Assembly (NCBI GenBank): GCA_020440745.1
Contig: JAGRNM010000025.1
Coordinates: forward strand, 4,035-11,144
Direction: 5' to 3'
DNA: 7,110 bases
From: Deltaproteobacteria bacterium
GTDB lineage: Bacteria; UBA10199; DSSB01
Numbering within the stretch: position 1 is the first letter of the stretch; every line of letters starts with the position of its first letter. The translations under genes were made by a program, and so were the position numbers. The notes under the pieces are model-generated. The model was not told the origin of the DNA. It did not search any database and was given only the letters and a program-made list of their open reading frames with translations. Below, piece after piece: positions 1 through 6,600 of the stretch.

Positions 1-10
1 CCACGGGGAA

Positions 11-15
11 CTCCT
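11..15 (-). promoter_or_regulatory. Ribosome binding site of a probable divergent gene starting at the left edge
   Basis: Read on the minus strand, AGGAG lies at 15-11, followed after 6 nt by a GTG at 4-2. The spacing suits a start codon at this GTG, or at a codon just outside the window. It lies a short distance downstream of a good minus-strand promoter (59-29), giving a leader of about 20 nt. Too little coding sequence is visible to say anything about the product. Confidence 0.4.
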
Positions 16-28
16 CTCTTGCACATTT

Positions 29-59
29 CTTATAACAAAAGCCCTTCCTTTTTTGTCAA
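29..59 (-). promoter_or_regulatory. Sigma-70-type promoter firing leftward, out of the window
   Basis: On the minus strand a perfect -35 hexamer TTGACA lies at 59-54. A -10 element follows, readable as TTATAA at 35-30 (18-nt spacer) or TATAAG at 34-29 (19-nt spacer). Transcription would begin near 22, just upstream of the AGGAG at 15-11. Promoter, short leader and ribosome binding site in the correct order support a divergent gene to the left of the window. The spacer is slightly longer than the ideal 17 nt and the region is AT-rich, so a chance match is possible. Confidence 0.5.
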
Positions 60-64
60 ACTTA

Positions 65-78
65 TTTTTTGCAAAAAA
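65..78. repeat. Perfect 14-bp palindrome TTTTTTGCAAAAAA
   Basis: The sequence is fully self-complementary, with its centre between 71 and 72. It ends 5 bp upstream of the -35 box of the leftward promoter, a usual place for a regulator site. In such AT-rich DNA a T-run meeting an A-run can also arise by chance, or act only as an intrinsically bent A-tract. No regulator is assigned. Confidence 0.35.
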
Positions 79-192
79 GAGAACAATAGAAAGAAAAAGA
101 GATCACTTTGAAATAGACTCTTTCTAAAAAATACGAGCTCGCTTAAATCCAAACAAAATTCATTAAGGGAAAGGGCTCAAGTTTTTAATTTA

Positions 193-208
193 AATCAAAA
201 TATTGATT
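193..208. promoter_or_regulatory. Candidate IHF binding site upstream of the amt sigma-54 promoter
   Basis: Positions 193-205 match the IHF consensus WATCAANNNNTTR exactly (AATCAA, AATA, TTG). The site is nearly palindromic, so the minus strand (208-196) matches as well. T/A-rich DNA (182-192) lies on one side, as at strong IHF sites. It is about 107 bp upstream of the -24 element of the sigma-54 promoter. IHF commonly bends DNA between an enhancer-bound activator and sigma-54 polymerase, so the setting is suitable. The general AT-richness lowers confidence. Confidence 0.45.
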
Positions 209-273
209 AAAAAATCATCACTGCTAATAAAATAAGCATTTTATTCTACTCCATCTTGGAGATGATTTTTTAA
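207..273. repeat. Nested inverted repeats: 13-bp outer arms around an 8-bp inner hairpin
   Basis: The outer arms TTAAAAAATCATC (207-219) and GATGATTTTTTAA (261-273) are perfect reverse complements, 41 nt apart. Inside them AATAAAAT (226-233) and ATTTTATT (238-245) form a second perfect stem with a 4-nt AAGC loop. The block lies between the IHF-like site and the sigma-54 promoter, about 42-108 bp upstream of that promoter's -24 element. It is therefore probably not transcribed from the amt promoter and would act as DNA. It may be a two-half-site activator or repressor target, but no known motif was recognised. Confidence 0.5.
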
Positions 274-314
274 AAAAATAAATAAAATTAATAACTTATC
301 TATTTTTTCTACTT

Positions 315-330
315 TGGCATTACCTTTGCT
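315..330 (+). promoter_or_regulatory. Sigma-54 (RpoN) -24/-12 promoter of amt
   Basis: TGGCATTACCTTTGCT matches the RpoN consensus TGGCAC-N5-TTGCW. GG lies at 316-317 and GC at 328-329, with exactly 10 nt between them, the invariant sigma-54 spacing. Transcription should start about 12 nt after the -12 element, near 341, giving a leader of about 71 nt before the amt ATG at 412. Sigma-54 control of ammonium transporter genes by NtrC-type activators is well established in Proteobacteria. The canonical NtrC dyad (TGCACY-N5-GGTGCA) was not found upstream, so the activator is unknown. Confidence 0.8.
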
Positions 331-340
331 TTAAGACCAA

Positions 341-411
341 GCAAGATCTAGGCTTGTCCCTAGTCTGGACCTATAGGGTCCATTCAACCCCGATTAAAGG
401 AGTTTTTAATC
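341..411 (+). promoter_or_regulatory. Structured 5' leader of amt with the RBS in a hairpin loop
   Basis: The leader predicted from the sigma-54 promoter holds three successive perfect stems. CTAGG/CCTAG lies at 348-352 and 359-363 (6-nt loop). TGGACC/GGTCCA lies at 366-371 and 377-382 (5-nt loop). GATTAAA/TTTAATC lies at 392-398 and 405-411 (6-nt loop). The Shine-Dalgarno AAAGGAG (396-402) straddles the left arm and loop of the third stem, whose right arm touches the ATG. This suggests control of translation initiation by RNA folding. No known riboswitch class was recognised, and the AU-only third stem may be weak. Confidence 0.4.
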
Positions 412-1746
412 ATGAAGAAGAAAAGTTATGCCGGTATATTTTTCAAACTTATGGGGCTATTGATCCCCCTTTTGGTAGCGGATTTAGCTTTTGCCCAGGA
501 TGCTGTGATAACGGCTGAGAGTGTGCAAAACAATGCCAACTACCTCTGGACCTTGTTGGCTGCTATCCTGGTCTTTTTAATGCAGGCTGGTTTTGCCATG
601 GTAGAAACCGGTTTTACCAGGGCTAAAAACGCCGTTAACATCATGATGAAAAACTTAATGGACTTTGCCATGGGTACTCTAGGCTTTTGGGCCTTAGGTT
701 TTGGTCTGATGTTTGGGGTAACTAGAGGAGGTTGGTTTGGGACGGATGGATTTTTCTTAAGTTACTTTGATGGCAATGATGCCTGGATCTATGTTTTTTG
801 GATCTTTCAGTGTGTCTTTGCTGCCACCGCGGCCACCATCGTGTCAGGAGCCGTGGCTGAGCGCATGAAGTTTAGTGCTTACCTTGTTTATAGCATAGTC
901 ATCACTGCTGTAGTTTACCCCCTCTTTGGACACTGGGCTTGGGGTAACTTATTCCACTCCGATCAAGCGGCTTGGTTAGCTGACTTAGGCTTTATTGACT
1001 TTGCTGGTTCTACGGTAGTGCACTCTATTGGTGGTTGGTTTGCACTGGCTGGTGCGGTGCTCTTGGGCCCACGTATTGGTCGCTATACTAAAGAAGGCAA
1101 AGTTAAGCCTATCCCTGGCCATAGTATGACGCTAGCTGCCTTGGGTGTCTTTATCTTATGGTTTGGCTGGTTTGGTTTTAACCCTGGTTCCACTACTACG
1201 GCAGATACTTCTATTGCTCGTATTGCGGTAAACACCAATTTAGCTGCTGCAGCGGGTTGTGTATCTGCCATGATCCTATCTTGGATGATGTTTAAAAAAC
1301 CCGATATCGGCATGAGTCTTAACGGCGCACTAGCTGGCTTGGTGGCTATTACGGCTCCTTGTGCTAATGTGACACCGACAAGCTCGGTCATCATTGGTCT
1401 GATTGCAGGTATCTTAGTCATCTTAGCTGTTAAATTCTTTGATAAGATTAAGGTCGATGATCCTGTGGGTGCCATCAGCGTGCACGGTGTTTGTGGTTCT
1501 TTTGGTACCTTAGCCGCTGCTATCTTTAATGAAAGTGGCTTTACCATGAAGCAATTAGGAGTTCAGGCCTTAGGTGTAGGTGTAGCCTTTGCTTGGGCCT
1601 TTGGCTTAGGTATGATTACCTTCTTGATCTTAAAGATGACGATTGGTCTAAGAGTAAGTCCAGAAGAGGAACAACAAGGCTTAGACCTTAGTGAACATGG
1701 AGCTGAGGCTTATCCTGACTTTCAACAGTCAACTAGAGCTTTTTAA
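412..1746 (+). CDS. amt: Ammonium transporter, Amt/MEP/Rh family
   Basis: This is an inner-membrane channel that brings ammonium into the cell under nitrogen limitation. Residues 1-29 look like a signal peptide ending at AFAQ, as in E. coli AmtB, followed by about eleven hydrophobic segments. The family's key residues are present: Asp196 in DFAGSTVVH, the twin pore histidines His204 and His358 (SVHGVCG), the paired gate phenylalanines Phe132 and Phe136, Trp177 of the ammonium-binding vestibule, and the GWFGFNPGS motif (252-260). The C-terminal tail with GLRVSPEEE and GLDLSEHGAEAYPDF carries the conserved region that couples the trimer to PII. The 444-residue length is normal. AAAGGAG 9 nt upstream fixes the ATG. 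The gene is preceded by a sigma-54 promoter and followed by a PII gene. Substrate and regulation are inferred from the family. Confidence 0.96.
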   Translation: MKKKSYAGIFFKLMGLLIPLLVADLAFAQDAVITAESVQNNANYLWTLLAAILVFLMQAGFAMVETGFTRAKNAVNIMMKNLMDFAMGTLGFWALGFGLMFGVTRGGWFGTDGFFLSYFDGNDAWIYVFWIFQCVFAATAATIVSGAVAERMKFSAYLVYSIVITAVVYPLFGHWAWGNLFHSDQAAWLADLGFIDFAGSTVVHSIGGWFALAGAVLLGPRIGRYTKEGKVKPIPGHSMTLAALGVFILWFGWFGFNPGSTTTADTSIARIAVNTNLAAAAGCVSAMILSWMMFKKPDIGMSLNGALAGLVAITAPCANVTPTSSVIIGLIAGILVILAVKFFDKIKVDDPVGAISVHGVCGSFGTLAAAIFNESGFTMKQLGVQALGVGVAFAWAFGLGMITFLILKMTIGLRVSPEEEQQGLDLSEHGAEAYPDFQQSTRAF

Positions 1747-1759
1747 ATAAATTTGTTAG

Positions 1760-1823
1760 ACTTCCTTCCTCCTTGATTACTGGAAGCAACTGAGTTTAAG
1801 CTAAGAAGGAAGGAAGTTTTTTT
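1760..1823 (+). terminator. Terminator-like or attenuating hairpin between amt and the PII gene
   Basis: ACTTCCTTCCT (1760-1770) and AGGAAGGAAGT (1807-1817) are perfect 11-bp reverse complements, and seven T residues at 1817-1823 close the structure. The spacer is long at 36 nt, but part of it can pair further (CTTGA near 1772 with TTAAG near 1800). A stem plus T-run fits intrinsic termination. Because the PII gene begins 44 nt later with no clear promoter of its own, partial read-through is likely, giving less PII than Amt mRNA. mRNA processing or stabilisation is an alternative role. Confidence 0.6.
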
Positions 1824-1860
1824 AAAATTTTTAATTTTATTGATTTAAGAAAGGCAAGTC

Positions 1861-2199
1861 ATGAAAAAGATCGAAGCAATTATTAAGCCCTTTAAATTAG
1901 ACGAAGTCAAAGAGGCCTTACATGATTTGGGTATTGCAGGGATGACAGTGAGTGAGGTTAAGGGATTTGGCAGACAAAAGGGGCATACAGAGCTCTATCG
2001 AGGCGCTGAGTATGTCGTCGATTTTTTGCCTAAGATCAAAATTGACATCGTTGTCAGTGAAGAACAAGCCCCTAAGGTAATTGAATCCATTCAAAAAGCC
2101 GCTGCAACAGGCAAAATCGGAGACGGAAAGATCTTTGTCAGTAGCTTAGAAGAAGTAGTCCGTATCCGTACTGGCGAAACCGGCGAAAATGCCATCTAG
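1861..2199 (+). CDS. glnB: PII nitrogen regulatory protein (GlnB/GlnK family)
   Basis: This is a cytoplasmic trimeric sensor of 2-oxoglutarate, ATP/ADP and, through modification, glutamine. Its 112 residues are the standard PII length. The T-loop (about 37-55) contains Arg38, Gln39 and the signature YRGAEY (46-51), with Tyr51, the uridylylation site in Proteobacteria. The B-loop TGKIGDGK (83-90) with Lys90, and the C-terminal RIRTGE (101-106), supply the nucleotide pocket. The ATG is supported by AAGG 6 nt upstream. PII genes beside amt usually encode the form that plugs the channel when nitrogen is sufficient, so the functional name may be GlnK. Sequence alone does not separate GlnB from GlnK. 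The amt-first order is the reverse of E. coli glnK-amtB. Confidence 0.95.
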   Translation: MKKIEAIIKPFKLDEVKEALHDLGIAGMTVSEVKGFGRQKGHTELYRGAEYVVDFLPKIKIDIVVSEEQAPKVIESIQKAAATGKIGDGKIFVSSLEEVVRIRTGETGENAI

Positions 2200-2201
2200 T
2201 G

Positions 2202-2226
2202 AAGGCTTAAAAGCTTTGTTCTTTTT
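2202..2226 (+). terminator. Weak hairpin with T-rich tail just after the PII gene
   Basis: AAGGC (2202-2206) pairs with GCTTT (2213-2217) across TTAAAA, with one G-T wobble. A T-rich run GTTCTTTTTT follows at 2218-2227. The position, 3 nt after the stop codon, suits a terminator. The stem is short and poor in GC, so it would be inefficient at best. Confidence 0.3.
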
Positions 2227-2270
2227 TGCTTTTCTTGCTTAAAGTAGTCAATAAGCTAAGTCTAGGGCAG

Positions 2271-2317
2271 CATAATTAGTCTTTTATTTTATTTTTATTG
2301 ATTTTTTAAAGACTAAT
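2271..2317 (+). promoter_or_regulatory. Possible promoter/operator of the efflux operon with a 10-bp inverted repeat
   Basis: ATTAGTCTTT (2275-2284) and AAAGACTAAT (2308-2317) are perfect reverse complements separated by 23 nt. The left arm overlaps CATAAT (2271-2276), a five-of-six match to a -10 box, so a start near 2283 would place the repeat at the beginning of the mRNA. No good -35 box is visible upstream, which makes the promoter uncertain. The repeat could be an operator for a local regulator or an RNA stem in the leader of the channel gene. Confidence 0.35.
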
Positions 2318-2340
2318 CGCTTGTCTTAAGCGTCTTTTTT
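2318..2340 (+). terminator. Terminator-like hairpin upstream of the outer-membrane channel gene
   Basis: CGCTT (2318-2322) and AAGCG (2328-2332) form a perfect stem with loop GTCTT, followed by TCTTTTTT. The stem can be lengthened by AAAGA (2308-2312) pairing with TCTTT (2333-2337) across a bulge. It may end transcription from the PII gene. Only 25 nt remain before the channel start, too few for a complete promoter, so it may lie within the efflux leader and act as an attenuator. Confidence 0.45.
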
Positions 2341-2365
2341 AGACTCTTTTTTTAGGACTGTCTTT

Positions 2366-3613
2366 ATGTGCTTTAGGCTAGTAGGATTTATCTTTTTATT
2401 TTTGTTCTCCACTCCCCTTTTGGCTCAGGCTTTGACTTTACAAGAGGCCTACGAAAAGGCTGTGGCTAATACTTCGGTAATCAGGACCAAAGAACTAGAC
2501 GTCCAAAAAGCTAAACAACAAAAGAGACTGGCCTATGCCCAGGTTTTGCCTACTTTAGCGCTTAGTTCCAGTAGTGTTTTCAGAGATTCGGCCCAGGATT
2601 CGGAAGTCAGCTCCCGTTTTGGAGAGGCCTATCAACACACTGCCGCGCTTACTTTGACTCAGCCCCTTTTTCATGGCACTTCTGAGTACTTTAATTTAGG
2701 AATTGCCAAACGCTTACCTAAGTTGGCTAGTTTGGAAAAGGCCGAAACTTCCTTACAGGCTTATCTTTTAGTAGCGGGAGAATTTTATCAGTTTTTGAGC
2801 TTAGAAAAAGACTTAGTCCATCTAAAAGAAGAATCGGATATCTTAAAAAGGCGTGAAGACTTTTTATCCTCCAGGGTTAGCATTGGTCGCAATAAGGCCA
2901 GCGACTTGTTAGCTGTCCAAAGTCAAGGAGCTAGAGTAGAAGCAGAAAGGGAAAGATTAAAGGCAGCCCTTGCCCAATCTAAGAAAAATTTAGAAAAGCT
3001 TGTGGGGGAATCCTTTGATCGTCTTCAAGACAAGCTAGCCCTTAAGAGTCTTCAAGTACCCTCCCATTGGAGAGAAAAAATTGCTAATCATACTAGCTTG
3101 GACCGTCAGGCTCTAGTTTTAGAAAATAAAAATAGAGAGATTAAAGCGGCCCAAGGAGCTTATTTGCCTTCAGTGGATTTGGAAGGCAATTATTACCTAG
3201 ATCGGGCGGGTGTCTTGAGTGAGTCTAAGTGGGATCTTAGTGTGGTAGCTAGGTGGGAGTTTTTTAGTGGTGGTCAAACCACGGCAGAAACCGCCATTAA
3301 AAAATTAGAACTTGCCCAAGAAAAACTACTACTTGAAGACTTACAAAGAAACTTAACAAAGGATTTTGAGGCCCAATCTCAAAGCTTAGAGGCTTATTTA
3401 AAAAGTATTCAAAAGGGTAAAACTAGTTTGGACTTTGCTAAGCTTAATTATCAAGAGCAGGTCAAAGAATTCAATCAAGGTTTGATAACAAGTTTAGATG
3501 TTTTAAGAGCTTTAGAAGAAATGGTTCAGGCAAAAAGACAATTAGACCAGGATATTTTTGCTGCCAAGCTCAATTGGATTCAACTTAAAACTTTAGCAGC
3601 GGATGTACCATGA
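2366..3613 (+). CDS. TolC-family outer membrane efflux channel
   Basis: This is an outer-membrane and periplasmic channel of the OEP family, forming the exit duct of a tripartite efflux pump. Residues 1-22 form a signal peptide (hydrophobic core, then TPLLAQA) with no lipobox cysteine at the cleavage site, so it is not a typical OprM-type lipoprotein. The mature part opens with LTLQEAYEKAVAN, the standard start of the first OEP repeat. Long heptad-like, Ala/Leu/Lys/Gln-rich helices at about 120-215 and 305-410 form the coiled-coil barrel, and the strand regions near 61-115 (LPTLALSSS, LTLTQPLF) and 266-300 (YLPSVDLEGNYY) form the beta-barrel. At 415 residues it is slightly short for the family (about 430-490). 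AGGA lies 8 nt before the ATG. It overlaps the pump gene by 4 nt, which suggests translational coupling. The substrate is unknown. Confidence 0.9.
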   Translation: MCFRLVGFIFLFLFSTPLLAQALTLQEAYEKAVANTSVIRTKELDVQKAKQQKRLAYAQVLPTLALSSSSVFRDSAQDSEVSSRFGEAYQHTAALTLTQPLFHGTSEYFNLGIAKRLPKLASLEKAETSLQAYLLVAGEFYQFLSLEKDLVHLKEESDILKRREDFLSSRVSIGRNKASDLLAVQSQGARVEAERERLKAALAQSKKNLEKLVGESFDRLQDKLALKSLQVPSHWREKIANHTSLDRQALVLENKNREIKAAQGAYLPSVDLEGNYYLDRAGVLSESKWDLSVVARWEFFSGGQTTAETAIKKLELAQEKLLLEDLQRNLTKDFEAQSQSLEAYLKSIQKGKTSLDFAKLNYQEQVKEFNQGLITSLDVLRALEEMVQAKRQLDQDIFAAKLNWIQLKTLAADVP

Positions 3614-6600
3614 AGCTTTCCGAACTCTCTATTAGAAAACCTGTTTTTGCCTGGGTGCTGATGTTTGGACTGCTTTTTTTTGGCGCCCTTGGTTTTTCTG
3701 GCATGGGAGTCAGCGAAAATCCCGATGTGGATTATCCAACGGTGCGTGTGCGCTATAGCTATGAAGGGGCTACACCAGAGGTAGTAGAAAAAGACGTCTT
3801 AGAACCGGTGGAAGGTTTTTTGGTTTCTATCGATGGGATTCGTAACCTCACCTCCGAGGCTACTCGTAACCAAGGAGAACTCACTGTTGAGTTTGAATTG
3901 GAAAAAGACGTGGATGTAGCCGTGCAAGAAATCCAAACCCTTTTAGGAAGGGCGCAGCGCGATCTTCCTGAGCGGGTGGAGTCTCCCATTATCACCAAAA
4001 ATAGTGCGGGTGATTCCCGCATTTTAACTTTGGGGATTCAGTCCGATCTTCCCACCAGAGAACTCATGATTTTATTTCGCGACCGGATCAGGGATCGCTT
4101 GAGTACGGTAAGAGGTGTGGCAGAAATCCAGGCCTATGGTTTTCATGAACCCCAAATGCGCATCGACTTGGATGCGGCCAAGCTCAATCAATACCAACTG
4201 ACCACCGAAGACATTGTGGCTAGTATTCAAAGAGAGCATCAAGAACTACCGGCAGGAAAATTTGAGTTGGGAGAAAAAGAAGACCTGATTCGCATCATGG
4301 GAGAGGCCCGTACGGTCAAAGATTTTCAAAACATTATTATCAGCCAAAGGGGAGGACAACCTAATTATCGTGACTTAAGATTAAAGGATGTAGCCACCAT
4401 CTATGAGGGAGTTGAAAACACCCGTCGCATCTCTAGGCTTAATGGAGTCCCCAACTTGGCCATGGCCATTTATAATCAAAGAGGAGAAAATGCCGTCGCC
4501 GTGGCAAATCGGGCTAAAGAAAGATTAAAGGAAATCAACAAAGAATTGCCCAAAGGTACTCAGGTTAAGATTATTTACGATCAGTCATATTTTATTAATG
4601 CCAATGTGGAAGAATTAGTCAGGACCTTAATTTTTTCCGCTATCTTCACTTCCATTGTTTGTTGGATTTTTTTGGGATCTTTTTCCGCTACTGTGAATGT
4701 GCTTTTGGCGATTCCCGTGGCCATTGTGGGTACCTTTGCTTTAATCAAACCTCTTAACTTTACCCTCAATACCTTTACCCTCTTAGGCTTGGCCTTAGCC
4801 ATTGGTATTGTGGTGGATGACGCCATCATCATGTTAGAAAACATCGCCCGCTATATGCAAAAGGGCTATGATCGGGTTTCGGCTTCCTTTAAAGGATCTA
4901 GAGAAATCTCTTTTGCGGTGGTGGCTACCACCTTGGCCTTGGTGGCGGTTTTTATTCCCATTGTTTTTATGGGAGGGATTGAGGGTAAGTTCTTTTTAGA
5001 ATTTGCCATTACTTTGGGTATTGCTGTTAGCTTATCTTCGATAGAGGCCTTGACCTTAGCGCCCATGCGTTGTTCGCAATTTTTAAAAATAGGAGAGCGC
5101 AGGAGTTTCTTAGGTAGAAATTTTGAAAAAATCATGGATGTCTTAAAGAACTTCTATGAAAAAATTCTGCGCTTTGTTTTAAACTATCGCTTATTAGTAG
5201 TTAGCTTGTCTTTTCTTTTAGTGGGAGGGAGTTTTTATTTTGTCTTAAAAATTCCCACTGAGTTTACTCCCAACCAAGATCGATCGGTTTTATTTTTAAG
5301 CTTTTTGGCCCCTGAGGGTAAATCCTTGGAATACACCGACCAAAAAATTAAAGAATTTGAAAAAATCATGGCTGCCCATCCCGCTATTGACCGTTACGTA
5401 GTAGCGGTGGGTGGTTTTGGAGAAGGGGGACAAGGCAACCAGGGCAATGGCGTGGCTATCTTAAAAAACTTTGAAGACAGAAAAGAAAGCCACACAGAAG
5501 TAGCTGCCGACTTAAGAAAATCAGCGGCGGCCATTCAAGGTATTCAAATTTTTATAAGAGATAACTTTGGTACCAGTCTGGGAGGAAGACGCGGCAGTCC
5601 CATTGAATTTACTATTAATGGCCCCGATCCCCAAAAGCAAAAAGAACTCTACTATCAGATGGAAAAAGCCATGAACGCCACCAAGCTTTTGGTGGGGGTA
5701 AGATCTGATGACGTGAGAACCTTGCCCGAACTTAGGATTGTACCCGATCGGGAAGCAGCCATTGATCGTGGAGTTTCTATCAGCCAGATTAATGAAGTTA
5801 TTAATATAGCCTTTGGTGGGGTAGTGGCAGGGTTTTATTCTGGCGACAACTCTCGCTATGATGTCTTTGTCCAGCTGCAAGAAAAAGACCGCAAGAGTAA
5901 GGAGGATCTTAAGCCTCTTTATGTTCGTAATAATCGTGGTGAGTTAATTAACTTATTAAAAGTAGTCAAAACCCAACCCTACGATGGTCCCCAAACAGTT
6001 TACCGAGAAAACCGCATCCGTGGAGTTAGGGTAGACGCCTCCTTAGAAAAAGGTGCAACCCAAGGAGAAGCCATTAAAGCCATCAATGAAATTGCAAAAC
6101 GTCTTTTGCCAAAAGGATACTACTTAAATTATTCCTTTACCCCTGCCGAAAAACTCCAAGAGGCTATGATCATTATGATCTTAGGATTAATTGTTGCCTA
6201 CATGGTCATGGCAGTACAGTTTAATTCTTTTTCTGATCCTTTTATTATCTTTATGTCGATTCCCTTTGGCTTAGTGGGTGCCATGGTGGCCTTACTCTTA
6301 GGAGGACAATCACTTAACATTTACAGCGCCATTGGCATGCTACTAACCATGGGCTTAGTTAAAAAGAATGCTATTTTGTTGGTAGAGTTTACCAATCAAG
6401 TGCGAGACCAAGGCGTCGAATTAAAAGAAGCCTTAATCAAAGCTTGCCCGATTCGCTTACGTCCCATCTTGATGACCACCTTATCCACTTTAGCAGGCGC
6501 CTTGCCTGCGGCCTTGATTGCTGGAGCCGGTAGTGAAACCCGCATTCCCATGGCCCTAACCATTATTGGTGGCGTAAGTGTTTCGGTATTTTTTACTTTA

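Noticed and set aside
96..123. AAAGAG / CTCTTT inverted repeat (96-101 and 118-123) as an activator site
   Set aside because: The arms are only 6 bp of simple purine/pyrimidine sequence in a purine-rich stretch, so chance is likely, and it does not match the NtrC dyad.
134..141. CGAGCTCG 8-bp palindrome
   Set aside because: It is short and isolated, with no partner site or promoter element at a meaningful distance.
341..411. Glutamine riboswitch (glnA RNA / Downstream-peptide type) in the amt leader
   Set aside because: The conserved core I recall for these cyanobacterial RNAs is not present. Only local hairpins are seen, so no riboswitch class is claimed.
1083..1547. Long open frame on the minus strand opposite amt
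   Set aside because: It lies wholly inside the well-supported amt gene. Its translation has low-complexity Ala/Pro/Lys composition, it resembles no family I know, and it is a codon-bias shadow.
5521..5880. 119-codon minus-strand open frame opposite the RND pump, with smaller ones at 3759-4022, 4581-4844 and 4866-5135
   Set aside because: All are embedded in the intact pump gene, show no recognisable domain and have no supporting upstream signals.
6358..6369. Double lysine (Lys918-Lys919) in helix 10 of the pump as an unusual proton-relay change
   Set aside because: KKNAI is a known variant of the AKNAI motif in RND pumps such as MdtB/MdtC, so it is not unusual.
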